Of a stretch of DNA of 64,000 bases, positions 1 through 10,900 are shown piece by piece (within the stretch, counting starts at the first letter, position 1; each line of letters begins with the position of its first letter). Made by a program: the position numbers and the translations under genes. The notes below the pieces were generated by a model, which saw only the letters and a list, made by a program, of their open reading frames with translations, was not told the origin of the DNA and ran no database searches. The stretch covers positions 1 through 64,000 of the forward strand of contig JAEORJ010000005.1 in the NCBI GenBank assembly GCA_016840945.1, given 5' to 3'. Source of the DNA: Candidatus Gerdarchaeota archaeon. GTDB taxonomy: Archaea; Asgardarchaeota; Heimdallarchaeia; JABLTI01.

Positions 1-1842
1 AATTTGACTGATAATATCCTTATGCATTGCAGAAGGTTGTTGAGTGACCAATACCAAAGCACACCCAGGTTTTCTACCTTGTTTAGCATATTCTATTAAT
101 GGATCGGATGCAGCTGTTTTTTTATTCTGTGGTACCAAAACATGTGCTTCATCAATTAATAACCAAGTAATGGGTATTGCACTATCTTCATCTTCTTCAC
201 CTGATGTTTCAAATGCTTCACTTCTTGAGCTGTGAATTCTTGCTTCAAGGATTTTCCGAGCGATAATTCCAACTAATAATGCTCGTAAGCTATCACCAAT
301 CTTAGGATTTGATATATCTAAAACTGATATTTTATTAGGAGTGCTTAATCTTGAGAGAGGTGTTCCTACACCTGAGAAAATACCCCAACCTTTAGCAGCA
401 TTTAATCGTGATCTGATAGCTTGAATAGAATCAGTTCTATAGGTATTAACAATCGCTGGATCATCAAGAGTATCAATTAAATCATCAAGTGAATAATCAC
501 TCTTATGACGAGAAACAATTTGCATTGCCTTTTCAAGAACTGTTCCTCTTACTTCATATCTATCTATGTCGAATGTTCTACACCAATCTTCTATATGTAG
601 ATCTGAAGGTTTTAATGCAAAAGGTGAATCCATAGTTTCATCACCATATTCTTTGTATATGCCAATTGGTGCAAAAACCTCTATATTCTTCACAAAATCA
701 GGTTTTAATCCCCATCGTTCTAAAAGTAAATTCTCATTAACATCGGTATTTTCGTTCTTTAAAGCCCAGAAAATTCCTATCGGATCGACTAATATTATTC
801 CAACTCCAAGATCAGCTTTCGCTAATTCTTCAGCAATAACTCCTAAGGTGTAGCTTTTACCCGATCCTCTATGTCCGGAAATGAATATTACATGGGGATA
901 TGCAGCGTCAATAAGAACTTTTTTGCCATAAAGATCATGACTGCCTTTTTCTGATACTCTACCTAAATATAGTGTTCCTTGACAACCAATTTCCTTTATA
1001 ACACCGCCACCACGACCAAGAATGATTGCATCATCAGTTGGTCCACAACGAATATCAGTCATAGGTTGGTCTATTTTAGGCACAAAGCTGAAGGTATTAG
1101 ATACTTCTTCAACATTTCTTTGAATGTTTTCCAAAACATTCTCATTTCTCATATAGCCTAAAACAAAAAGTAAATCTATAGGTTGATCACATTGGTAAAT
1201 ATCATTAGCTAATCTTTTTCTTGCTTCAAAATTTCTGGGACCAAAATCAGGGTCATACATTGATTTTATCCAAATAACCTTATCAAGATAGGCTGCTGGT
1301 TCATCACTACCAGATACTTCTTTTGCCAATTCTATAATGTTACTTGGAAGCTCAAATTCCCTTCCAGACATGATGTAAGCAGTGGCATGAGGCCATAATT
1401 TTTCTTCTTTTGGTAAGGAACCTAATAACGCATAGATTTTTTCTTTTAATTCACTCTTCTCAATTGATATATTGTAAGCTAATAATAAAGCACTAATACG
1501 ATCATCTGGGTCTCGCCAGTCCTCCTGTAATTCAACAATTCTATCAATTTGTGCTTCATCTAAAGTTAAGGATCCATTTTTGTGAAGGTGGTAAAGAAGT
1601 TTGATTTCATCTTCTTTTGGGGAGTAACTTTCCTTTGTTAAAATATCTCGTAAAATTTCCTGTCCTAATCTCTTGGCATTTGTAGCGTACATTTTATGGT
1701 CTGTCAGTTCATAGGCTAGCATATTTGCTCTTGCTAGTAATGCTCGTTCATGAGGATCGATTAATGATCCATTAAGATCAGCCAACCTATCTAAAACTGT
1801 TGACAAATAATGACAAGGAGATCGTCCAAACTCATATTTCAT
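1..1842 (-). CDS. HerA/DUF87-type ATPase, partial (C-terminus beyond window)
   Basis: The frame is open from ATG at 1842 to the window edge, giving 614 residues without a stop. Residues 1-300 are mostly helical and not recognised. A P-loop ATPase follows: Walker A GHRGSGKS at residues 323-330, Walker B LLIDEAH with the acidic pair D564/E565, then GRKPGCALVLVTQQPS, typical of the HerA/FtsK superfamily just after Walker B. HerA-type enzymes are hexameric DNA pumps or helicases; in archaea the classical one works with Mre11-Rad50-NurA in DNA-end resection. Neither NurA, Mre11 nor Rad50 is next to this gene, and the long helical N-terminus differs from the short HAS-barrel of canonical HerA, so it is better called a HerA-like ATPase of unknown role. 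The family call is firm; the function is inferred. Confidence 0.85.
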   Translation of the reverse strand, partial: MKYEFGRSPCHYLSTVLDRLADLNGSLIDPHERALLARANMLAYELTDHKMYATNAKRLGQEILRDILTKESYSPKEDEIKLLYHLHKNGSLTLDEAQIDRIVELQEDWRDPDDRISALLLAYNISIEKSELKEKIYALLGSLPKEEKLWPHATAYIMSGREFELPSNIIELAKEVSGSDEPAAYLDKVIWIKSMYDPDFGPRNFEARKRLANDIYQCDQPIDLLFVLGYMRNENVLENIQRNVEEVSNTFSFVPKIDQPMTDIRCGPTDDAIILGRGGGVIKEIGCQGTLYLGRVSEKGSHDLYGKKVLIDAAYPHVIFISGHRGSGKSYTLGVIAEELAKADLGVGIILVDPIGIFWALKNENTDVNENLLLERWGLKPDFVKNIEVFAPIGIYKEYGDETMDSPFALKPSDLHIEDWCRTFDIDRYEVRGTVLEKAMQIVSRHKSDYSLDDLIDTLDDPAIVNTYRTDSIQAIRSRLNAAKGWGIFSGVGTPLSRLSTPNKISVLDISNPKIGDSLRALLVGIIARKILEARIHSSRSEAFETSGEEDEDSAIPITWLLIDEAHVLVPQNKKTAASDPLIEYAKQGRKPGCALVLVTQQPSAMHKDIISQI

Positions 1843-2002
1843 TTCTTATTCACCAAGTAGTAATTACATTATCAATAATTTTCTAGTTCATTCTAACATA
1901 ATAAGATTTGTAAATACAATAAATCTTTCTTTTAATTAGAGCGTTTATCACCTTTAATAACTATTTCAAATTAATTGCTGATTACTGAATTTTATAGTCA
2001 TT

Positions 2003-2029
2003 TTGTGTCAATAACACAATCTTATAAAA
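2003..2029 (+). promoter_or_regulatory. inverted repeat abutting a TATA-like box
   Basis: TTGTGT and ACACAA form a perfect 6-bp inverted repeat with a 5-base spacer (2003-2019), directly followed by TTATAAAA (2022-2029). The TATA-like box lies about 95 bases before the first longin-like giant gene. An operator-like repeat next to the TATA element would suit a repressor or activator of that gene. No regulator can be named. Confidence 0.35.
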
Positions 2030-2124
2030 CAAGGCAAAATTAGGTATTATTAACAAATGGTGAAATAACAAAATTAGACGTAAGATAATAAAGAGTTAAC
2101 ATAACTGGGCGTATAAATAGGTCG

Positions 2125-5100
2125 TTGATTCAATTGGTATCACAGATTATTATCTCTAAAGAGGACAGTACAAGTTTCTATTCTATAGGTACTGTACAAG
2201 ACGATGCAACTTTAGTTTCTGCTCTTGGTGGTGCATTAGCTAGTTTTGCGATTGAAATGGGCCTCTCAGAAAGTGATACCACTCAAGCCAACTACTCTCG
2301 CTTTCAAAATGGCATTTTAATCTCTAAATGGTTACAGATAGGCAATCATCGCCCATCGTTAATGATTGCTTTACGTGATTTCGAAAATATCGAACAATAT
2401 CAACAAATGTTTCTTATTGATTATGGCGCCAATTTAGCCAGGAAGATTATCTCCACTTTTGAGAAATACTATACTGGTGAAGGGCAAGTACCTAGCCTGA
2501 AAGAGGGACTTAGATTTATTCCCATTGTAGCTAATGAAATGTACAAGGATTCCCCTAATACCTTAAAGGATTTTATCACAGGAATGGATGCATTTGCTAC
2601 TTCGCTTCTAGATGATATGTGGGAAAATCAAGGAGAATTAAGTACTGAGCAAAAATTCACTTCTCGTTCATTTGTTTACCAACCAAATAAAATTAATCAA
2701 ATAAAAGATGAATTTATAGAATATTATTATAGAGAAGGGGTTTATTCCGATGCTTTATTTCCATTAAAATTTGCAGCAGCACCTGATTTTAGTTTAGTAG
2801 AGCGTTTTGTGTTGGATTATCTCAAAAAGAAATCTCAACAAGCAGTAACTGATATTAAAAGTGATATTTCTAAAATTGTTAATCAATTACAAGCAATGTC
2901 CAGTTCTCGTTCAAGACGAGGAAAGCAAGATGTTGAGAGTGTTGATTTAATTAATGCTGATATCATCTTCGAAAAAATTTCTCTAATTGATAGTAAATCA
3001 TTTGAAAAAGACCGGAAAGGATTACTTGATGAATTATTCAAAGAACTTTTGCAAAAATTGTATCAGAATTGTCCATTAAAATTCTTGGCGTGCTATAATA
3101 ATCCAATAACTATCGATGAGATACAAACTTCTTTTGAGAAAGCAATAAAACCAATATTATCAAATATTTCAACTGATCCAACTAGAGTATCAAAGAGAAT
3201 CTCAGCAATTCTAAGAGATGTAACTGCAGTTTATACTCCAGAAGAAGCATTGAAAAATCGCGAATTAATATTAGAACGGGTTCAAGAGAAATTTATTAGT
3301 GTTATCAAAAAAGAAGACCCTTTTATTGTTCTTATTGATAGCGAGTTGAAGGACCTTAAAAAATTAGCAATGCAATTTGCTCAAGAATCTTTCGAGCAAT
3401 ATAAAACAGCTCATGATGAAGCTATGGCTCTCTGGTATGTACTTCGACAAATCAATCAAACAATATCAAAACTAAAAACTATCAATATAACAAATCAAAT
3501 GAAAGCTTATCTTATACAAAAATTAGTGAGAAAGTATCAATTCAGACCTATACCTAAAATTGTTTATGCACTTACGAAATCAATCTTAAATGATTTCGTC
3601 CCTACATCAAGTAAGAAATCAGACCCAGTTTTAACACTATTGCAAAGGAATTTACAAACTTTTGAAAAATCATCCTCAATAAAAATACCAGAAGATATTA
3701 AAAAGAACATTCTGAAACGCATTAAAGTTACTCAAACATCACAACAAAGTTTTGAAAATATTGAAGCTATCGCTTATTTTTCACAAGCATTTTCTGAAGC
3801 TCTTGAGTCAACTATTGTTAAAATCCTAGAATTATTTTTAGGATCTAAGGAAAGACCTCAACCACCTCAAATTATTACTGAATCAATAGAAAAGGTAGTT
3901 GTAACCTCACAAAGTATTTACTCGTTAAGCTATATCTTGAATACTTTGATAGATCAACCTGGTGCAAAAATATTATTTTCGAGAGATGCAGAGAAGATAT
4001 TAATTGATGCATTGAAATTTGATTCTATTTTACCATCCATTCAAGAATTAGCAATAATAGCTTATGAAAGAGGATGGTTTGTAGAGAAGGGGAGCTTAAA
4101 AGATTCTCATATTACGTTTGTCCAGAAAAACTTCAATCCAAATACAGTAAAAGTTGACATAAGTAAATTACCAGTATCTAAATTTCTAACACAAGAAATT
4201 TTAATACCTGAACAAGATCTCGAAGGCAAAATCTCTGAATTAATTAAGGAGCCAATTATTGTAGTAAAACTCTATTCCTTGTTTGCAGAAATAGCTTTTA
4301 CAAAGAGAAGAAGTGCTTTACAAGAATATATTAAGAAATTAGATTCCAATTCCAATAAAAAGAAAAGCGCTAATGACCTGAAAAATGCTAAATTATTGTT
4401 TAAAGCAATAAATCAATTAATTTCTGGTGGAAGTGCATTCCAAAGAATTTTATTTGGTAAGAAGAATTTAAGAAAAATAACTTCTGAATCAGTCGATAAA
4501 CAATTCTCAGTTCTAAATTGTAATCCCCATATGCTATTTGATTATAAAACAGATAGTACAATTATAAATCATAAAATTGAAGCTGATAATCCATTATTTG
4601 GCAATTATACGAAGTTAATGGAAGTTTATGCGTCTACGTGGGTTAGAGAATCCACCTATGTTAAAAGATTAAAAGAAGAAATTCTTTGGGGTATTTTAGA
4701 AAAGAATTCCAAGAATCTCCCGCTTGAAAAGAAAATAATTAGAAATATGCAAACAGCTGCTGCTAAGGATGAACGCATTGACCAAGAAACGATTGTACGT
4801 AATACTATCGAACAAGAAGTTTCGTTAACTTTCAATAATATGATAAGGGAATCTATTGCCGCAGTATTTGAAGTTATTAAGGACGATATGACAGTACGGA
4901 TGGACCCCCGAACTAAAGATTTCTACATAAAAATCGACTCTATTGATTTAGATAAAAAATATCTACAGAATTTATTTGATAACATGAGTTATGCGCAATG
5001 TATGAAAAGCTCGGACGATAAATCAGAAATCAGATTGAATATTTCACAATTGCTTCCAATGATCAATACAAGAAAAAAGAAAGCACAAACAATGCGAGCA

Positions 5101-5262
5101 TACATTCGAGATGGGGTAAAAGACGTTCTACGATTACAACACATGAAGGCTTTTAATTCACTAGGTGAATTAGTTGAAATCTATATTGGGGAACAAGCAG
5201 CTGATTTATTCTTTACTAAAAGACGTATTCTTGAACAATTAATTCTCGAGGCTATTGATTAA
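2125..5262 (+). CDS. giant protein with longin/roadblock-like N-terminal domain (paralogue A)
   Basis: 1,045 residues. Residues 7-115 have the pattern of an Asgard longin/roadblock domain: strand QIIISKED, strand FYSIGTV, then a helix starting LVSALGGALASFA, two more strands (NGILISKWLQIG, SLMIALRDF) and a long helix (IDYGANLARKIISTFEKYY). The rest is charged, K/E-rich and predicted mostly helical, without a motif I recognise. It is clearly paralogous to the gene at 7993-11103: shared blocks include VYASTWVRES near residue 835, a helix near 890-910 and GELVEIYIGEQAADLFF at the C-terminus. No signal peptide or membrane segment is seen, so it is probably cytosolic. The start is uncertain: TTG at 2125, or TTG at 2134, which aligns with a TTG in the paralogue. 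Longin/roadblock domains usually bind small GTPases, so a GTPase scaffold is plausible but inferred. Confidence 0.75.
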   Translation: MIQLVSQIIISKEDSTSFYSIGTVQDDATLVSALGGALASFAIEMGLSESDTTQANYSRFQNGILISKWLQIGNHRPSLMIALRDFENIEQYQQMFLIDYGANLARKIISTFEKYYTGEGQVPSLKEGLRFIPIVANEMYKDSPNTLKDFITGMDAFATSLLDDMWENQGELSTEQKFTSRSFVYQPNKINQIKDEFIEYYYREGVYSDALFPLKFAAAPDFSLVERFVLDYLKKKSQQAVTDIKSDISKIVNQLQAMSSSRSRRGKQDVESVDLINADIIFEKISLIDSKSFEKDRKGLLDELFKELLQKLYQNCPLKFLACYNNPITIDEIQTSFEKAIKPILSNISTDPTRVSKRISAILRDVTAVYTPEEALKNRELILERVQEKFISVIKKEDPFIVLIDSELKDLKKLAMQFAQESFEQYKTAHDEAMALWYVLRQINQTISKLKTINITNQMKAYLIQKLVRKYQFRPIPKIVYALTKSILNDFVPTSSKKSDPVLTLLQRNLQTFEKSSSIKIPEDIKKNILKRIKVTQTSQQSFENIEAIAYFSQAFSEALESTIVKILELFLGSKERPQPPQIITESIEKVVVTSQSIYSLSYILNTLIDQPGAKILFSRDAEKILIDALKFDSILPSIQELAIIAYERGWFVEKGSLKDSHITFVQKNFNPNTVKVDISKLPVSKFLTQEILIPEQDLEGKISELIKEPIIVVKLYSLFAEIAFTKRRSALQEYIKKLDSNSNKKKSANDLKNAKLLFKAINQLISGGSAFQRILFGKKNLRKITSESVDKQFSVLNCNPHMLFDYKTDSTIINHKIEADNPLFGNYTKLMEVYASTWVRESTYVKRLKEEILWGILEKNSKNLPLEKKIIRNMQTAAAKDERIDQETIVRNTIEQEVSLTFNNMIRESIAAVFEVIKDDMTVRMDPRTKDFYIKIDSIDLDKKYLQNLFDNMSYAQCMKSSDDKSEIRLNISQLLPMINTRKKKAQTMRAYIRDGVKDVLRLQHMKAFNSLGELVEIYIGEQAADLFFTKRRILEQLILEAID

Positions 5263-5386
5263 AATTAATATTATAAGTTCAAAACTGATGTGATTTTATT
5301 TTTCAATGAAATAACTTAATAATAACAAATTTCTTGTAGAAATTAATAACATCCTATCAATTATGTTTCAACATGAGGATAAAAGT

Positions 5387-6679
5387 ATGCAACATTTAAT
5401 TATCGATGCCCAAATTACTGGTGCTTCAGGAGATATGTTTCTAGCAGCGCTATTAGATTTGTTTGACGCAGCTGAAAAGAACCTTAAAATTGCTGATAAA
5501 AAGAAAGAGGAACTTATACAAGCCTTTGCTAATAAAATACCTGAAGCTGCAGGACTAAAAAACGAGGCAACCATCGATATTAAAATCAATAGAAAAAATG
5601 TTAATGCCTTTGAAGGATTAAACTTACAAATAACCATAAGAGAACCTCATAGACATCTACATATCCCACAAGCTAAGGAAATTATTACTAAAGCTTTTGA
5701 ACTATTGGATTTTTCACCAAAAGCACAAGATTTTAGCAATAAAGCAATTACTATTCTTTTTGAAGCAGAAGCTAAAGCTCATGGTGAAACTATTGATAAA
5801 GTGCATTTACATGAAGCAGGTTCTTTAGATACCTTTCTAGATATCCTTGGAACAGCATATCTTTTAGATAAAATGAATCTATTCGATGCAAGCATCACCA
5901 TATTGCCTATTGCAACGGGTTTTGGAACTGTTACTTTTTCCCATGGAACATTACCCATACCTCCCCCTGCAGTTGCTGAAATAATCAAAAGTTACAAATT
6001 ACCTGTTTATCCAGGTTCAGTTAATAGTGAGCTTTTAACTCCAACAGGAGCTATTATTTTAGCTTCCCTACAGTTAGTTTGCGATACTGTAGTAGCAAAC
6101 AAATCGCCAATGATAGTAATTGATAGATACGGTATTGGGTTAGGTACTAAAGTTTTCGATAAAATGCCAAATGGTTTAAGATTAATGTTAGGCCAAAAAG
6201 AAGATGAAGAATACCCACAAGAAGAAATCTCGATCATTGAAACAAACCTTGATGATTGCTCAGGAGAAACGATTGGGTTCCTTAGTCAAAGATTATTAGA
6301 TATGGGAGCTAAGGATGTTTATCTAACACCAATTTATATGAAGAAGGGTAGACCTGGAACAAAAATATCAGTTCTCTGCAAACCCGACGAAGTACAAAAA
6401 TACTCAGCTGAAATTTTAAACCAAACAAGTACTATTGGAGTTCGTATCTCCAATTCCTCAAAAATAATGCTTAGGCGGGAATTGCAAACATTTGAAGTTA
6501 CAATTAATAATAAGGTTTGGAAAGTTCGAGGAAAAATAGCCTATGATAAAAATGGTTCTATAGCTCATTTTAAACCAGAATTTGATGATGTAAAAGAAAT
6601 AACTGAAGAAACAGACTTAACACTTAACGATGTTGTTGGAATGATAAGAGAAAAAATGAGAAAAGACCTAAAATTATAA
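5387..6679 (+). CDS. larC: LarC, nickel-pincer cofactor biosynthesis protein
   Basis: 430 residues, normal for LarC (formerly DUF111). LarC inserts nickel into the pyridinium-bisthiocarboxylate nucleotide made by LarB and LarE, the last step to the cofactor of lactate racemase and related epimerases. Visible family blocks are ITGASGDMFLAALLDL near the N-terminus, KVHLHEAGSLDTFLDILG, SHGTLPIPPPAVAE, LLTPTGAIILA, ETNLDDCSGETIG and YMKKGRPGTKISVLC. ATG at 5387 is chosen over ATG at 5363 because GAGG sits 8 bases before it and the conserved IDAQ strand starts right after. LarB and LarE are not in this window. It lies between the two giant longin-like genes with no evident functional link. The call is secure. 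Confidence 0.93.
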   Translation: MQHLIIDAQITGASGDMFLAALLDLFDAAEKNLKIADKKKEELIQAFANKIPEAAGLKNEATIDIKINRKNVNAFEGLNLQITIREPHRHLHIPQAKEIITKAFELLDFSPKAQDFSNKAITILFEAEAKAHGETIDKVHLHEAGSLDTFLDILGTAYLLDKMNLFDASITILPIATGFGTVTFSHGTLPIPPPAVAEIIKSYKLPVYPGSVNSELLTPTGAIILASLQLVCDTVVANKSPMIVIDRYGIGLGTKVFDKMPNGLRLMLGQKEDEEYPQEEISIIETNLDDCSGETIGFLSQRLLDMGAKDVYLTPIYMKKGRPGTKISVLCKPDEVQKYSAEILNQTSTIGVRISNSSKIMLRRELQTFEVTINNKVWKVRGKIAYDKNGSIAHFKPEFDDVKEITEETDLTLNDVVGMIREKMRKDLKL

Positions 6680-6686
6680 TTCAATT

Positions 6687-7733
6687 TTAGCTTTCTTCAG
6701 GGATTAGCTCGATCATACAATATTTATCCCTTTTTCCAGCATGAAATAGTTCTTTAATTTGTAATTGCCTGCCTAATATTTCACTCAAGATACCAATCCA
6801 CATTCCTCTAATGAAATGGCATCTATTAACGAATTTCTTATCAGTACAAAACAGCCGGCATTCATAATAAATTAGATAGTTTGGAAGTTTAGTATCACTT
6901 AAAGTACCTTGTAATCTTTCAATCAAAGAACCTGAAACTTTTGTGGAAAGTATCTTAGCAAAAAATTCGCCAATTATTTCAGCCATAGCTAGAATTTCAT
7001 CATCAGCATGACTTTCTGTTAATCTCATAATTATAAGAGATAAATTCATCATAGAAGGATTTTGTAATATTTGCTTAATTTCATCATCGTTTGCAGTAGG
7101 ATGATTAGCAATGAATGATTCAGTAACTACTTTCCATGCTACTTCAAATAATATAACCTCTGGAATTTCTTTAGAAAAGATAGGTGATAGCATGCCTTCA
7201 ATTGTCAAGTTCTCAATATTAGCGATATCTTTTTCGAATTTTGGAATAGCTGTTACTCGTTCTTCCATTCCCAAATCTAATTGAGCTTTCTTCTTGAAGG
7301 AGATTAAGTAATGACTGGTTGATGAGAACGAAAATTCTGCTTTTGCATCTACAGGATTACCAATTAAAAAGGCACATATCCCTTCAATAAATGCTTCTAA
7401 TACAAGCAATGTTCCTTTTATATCAGCAACTTCATCAACGAAAAACCTATTTTTCCCCAATATTACTGTACCATGATCATCATTTGTGTTGTAATCAATC
7501 TTAATGCTTTTCCATCCTAAAATTTCTAATAATTCAGTAATGTTGGCAATTTTATCTTCGTCCAAATCTGACAATAACGTTCTTTCCCTAATATATCTTG
7601 AAATGCTTATTTTGAATTTCTTGCTAAGGTCATTACTTGTTTGTAATAATTCAGCTGATTCGATTAATGAGAAAAATAATGTTCGAATCATCCTTTGCTC
7701 TTTGATAATATCTAAAGCCATTGCTGTATTCAC
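6687..7733 (-). CDS. tandem V4R (Bet3-related) domain protein
   Basis: 348 residues starting at GTG 7733 (ATG at 7721 is an alternative). After a helical N-terminus (1-70), two V4R-like halves can be read. The first spans roughly 70-150 (EILGWKSIKIDY ... AFIEGICAFLIGNPVDAKAEFS ... HYLISF) and the second roughly 255-345 (YECRLFC ... HFIRGMWIGILSEILGRQL ... KELFHAGKRDKYCMIEL). The GxxxG helix, a strand and the final small-molecule-binding C/YCxxxL strand are the V4R hallmarks. V4R domains bind hydrophobic ligands and are structurally related to Bet3 of the TRAPP complex. The first copy lacks the cysteines, so metal or hydrocarbon binding may survive only in the second. It converges on larC with a 7-base gap. 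Tandem V4R is a motif-based inference; the exact role is unknown. Confidence 0.6.
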   Translation of the reverse strand: MNTAMALDIIKEQRMIRTLFFSLIESAELLQTSNDLSKKFKISISRYIRERTLLSDLDEDKIANITELLEILGWKSIKIDYNTNDDHGTVILGKNRFFVDEVADIKGTLLVLEAFIEGICAFLIGNPVDAKAEFSFSSTSHYLISFKKKAQLDLGMEERVTAIPKFEKDIANIENLTIEGMLSPIFSKEIPEVILFEVAWKVVTESFIANHPTANDDEIKQILQNPSMMNLSLIIMRLTESHADDEILAMAEIIGEFFAKILSTKVSGSLIERLQGTLSDTKLPNYLIYYECRLFCTDKKFVNRCHFIRGMWIGILSEILGRQLQIKELFHAGKRDKYCMIELIPEES

Positions 7734-7992
7734 ACGGAAATTTTTATTGGAGTGTTTTTTTTGTTTGGTTGTATTAAACAGTTAATAAATAGTAATTAGG
7801 TTCATTAAAAAGAACTTTGATATTGACAAATCTTATACAAGAATACTTAATTTGATAAATTATAATTTCCAAAACAATTTTAAAATCATATACAACAACA
7901 ATCCAATACATTAAAAAGACATTAGAAACCAAAAAAATTACAGCAATTAAATTTCTCTCTAATTTCCAGCTATTATTAAACCCCTTAAACAG

Positions 7993-10900
7993 ATGGTGTG
8001 TAATTTGGATACACAGATTATAATTTCACGTGAAGATAATACTGACTTTATTTCACTAGGATATATACAAACTGATACCTCATTAGTTTCTGCTCTTGGA
8101 GGAGCATTAGCAAATTTTGCAGAAGAGATTGGTTTAGCTGGAAATCAAGCAACTCAAGCAAGCACAAAAAATAATACCATTAATTTTTCTCGATTCCAAA
8201 ATGGTGTTCTTGCTTCTAAAATTGTTCCTGTTGGTGAGCATAACCCTATTGTCCTAATTGCTGTTAGAGGATTTGAAGGCGAAGACAAAGAATTAGATGT
8301 CATAATTGATTATGCTACTCTTCTAGCTCAAGCTATTGTGAAAAAATGTGAAAAGGAATACTCTAGTATTGGTATAGTTCCTGTTATTGAAGATGTATAT
8401 GATACAGTTATTCAAGTTGCTAATCAGATTAGTAAAAAATCGTCTGATAAATTAAAACAATTTGTTAAAACAATTAAACCTAAAATAAGCACAATATTAG
8501 ATGAATTGTGGCAAAATCAAGATGAATTTGAAAGTTGGTCTCGAAGTTACTCAACAAAGAAATTATCAACTTTATCTCAATCTGAGGTCGAATCTGAAAT
8601 CGCCAGATATTTCTATTTGCAAGGCGTTAAAACTGATGCTTTATTTCCGTTAGAGTTTTCGAGTATGAGTGATCCATTAGTAGAGTTAACAAAGATTGTT
8701 TCTTACTTTTTGAATAAAAAAGCAAGCATTGCAAGAAAAGAAATTGTTAATGAAATAACTAAAATTTATACTCAATTAAAAGATTCTTCAAAAGCATTGT
8801 TGAATAGAGAGCAGTTTGAAATCCCTGCAGTAGAAATAATTAATGAAAGCTATCTATTCGAAAAAATCCTTGTAGCTAAATCAAATGATTTAGAGAAAGT
8901 AGCTAATGAGTTAATATCAACCACTAATAAAGATCTATACAAGAAATTATTCCAAAAATATCCTTTGAAATTCATAGCAATGTCAAAAGAGAGCACTTTT
9001 AATTTGGATGAATTGAATAATATTGTTAATAATACTATGCAAACAATATTAAAAGTAGAATTAGCTGAAAAGGAATGGATGAGTTCAAAAACAATAACTA
9101 TTCTTCAAAACATCATCTCAAAATATAATCCTAGTAATGTGATGAAAAATCGCGCAGAGATTTTAGAAAAAACTAATACTGAATTCATTAATTCGTTAAA
9201 GAAAGATCACCCCTTTATTATCCTAGCTGATCCAAATCTTTCCAAAACAAATGCGATTTTAAATATTGAATCAGAGAAATTATTAGAAAGATACAAAACA
9301 TCACTTGATGAAGCTGTAATATTATTTAATTTAATAGGCCAAATACAAACGACACTTACAACAGATAATTCATCATCAACACAAGATGTAATGATTCTCT
9401 ATTTCTTACAAAATGTTATTCAACCATATCAATTTCGAGATGTTCCAGATATAGTATACCGTTTGATAGCTGAAAGTTTGGAGAAAACAGCTCTCGGTAA
9501 GAAAGGTGGTGCGGAAGATATTGTAAAGGATAGTATCCAAGATTTAGAACAATTATTAGATTTCAAAATACTCCCCGATACTAAAAAATCAATTTTAAGA
9601 AGAATCTCAAAAGCAAAACCATCTATAGAACGATTTGAAACTTTTGAGAATCTAGCATACTTCTTCACATCATTTAGGGAAGCATTAGAGTTAACATTAG
9701 CTAAAATATTCCAAACAATATTTGGAACAGAAAAAATACCTAATCCCCCTATAGAAATGACTAGGATAATAGAAGATATAACATCAAGATTGCAGAATTT
9801 CTATATCTTATATCAAATGATAGATAAAATAGTGAAAAGACCAAATGGTCGAGATTTATTCTCTGAAAATAATGTGAAATTTATTGCTAAGCACACTAAA
9901 TTCAAACAAACCTTTCCAACACCTTTGGAGTATGCTAAAATTGCCTATGAACAAGGTTTCTTGAAACCTGTGAAAGAAAAGAAACAAGCGAAAATAACAA
10001 AAGCTGAACTTAAAGATATGGAAGTAAAAATATCATCATTAAAATTAGAAGGTCAAGTTGAGACTCTCCTAAAAAATCCTCTTGTAATTCAAGCGCTATG
10101 GGCAAAATATACAGTACCACTTTTAGAAGCTCGTCAAAAATTGATTAAAAAAGCAATTGCTGATCATGAAAAACAATCTAAAGTTTCTGCTGGTGGAACA
10201 AGTGGGAAAGTAAAATTTGGTAAAATAATCAAACAATTACGAGATAACAGTAGATGGTTAACTAATGTTGTCTCAGGTGGAGGTTTTATGCGTAAATTCT
10301 TTACTGGTAGTAAAGACCTAAATCAAATGTTAAATGACCTTCCTAAATCACTTTATAATGAATTTAATTACCACCCAGATAATTTACAATCCAATGGCCT
10401 GAAAGAACTTCCAGTTTCATTAAATACTATTATTCCAAGTGGTGATTTTCAAGAATTAATGATTATCTATGCATCATTATGGGTTGCTGATTCTGCCTAT
10501 ATTGATAAAATTGCTGCTGATATTTTCTGGGACGGAATTATGAAAAAGGCAACTGATTCACTAAATGGTTCAACAATCCTAGAAAAGAAAATCAATCAGA
10601 ATTTAAAAACTGAATTTAAGAAAAATCGCGATCAAAAATCTGTTATTCGAAGAGCTATTGTTGAAGAAATAGTTCCTATTTTCAATCAAATAATCAGAGC
10701 AACTCTTAGCAGTAAGTTTACTATATTTAAAGATAAACGAATAGTAAAATTCGATGAAAAGACTGATGATTGGTATGTTTCTTATGGGTCGTGTGCTATA
10801 CCATTAGCAACTTTGAAAAATATTTTCAATTTTGATTTTGCAAAATTCAGCAAAGGGAAGGATGATTTAAATGAGGTTAGAGTAGCATTAACTGATTATT

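Noticed and set aside
2112..2119. TATAAATA just before the first giant gene
   Set aside because: It is only a few bases from the start codon, so transcription would begin inside the gene. The box at 2022-2029 is better placed.
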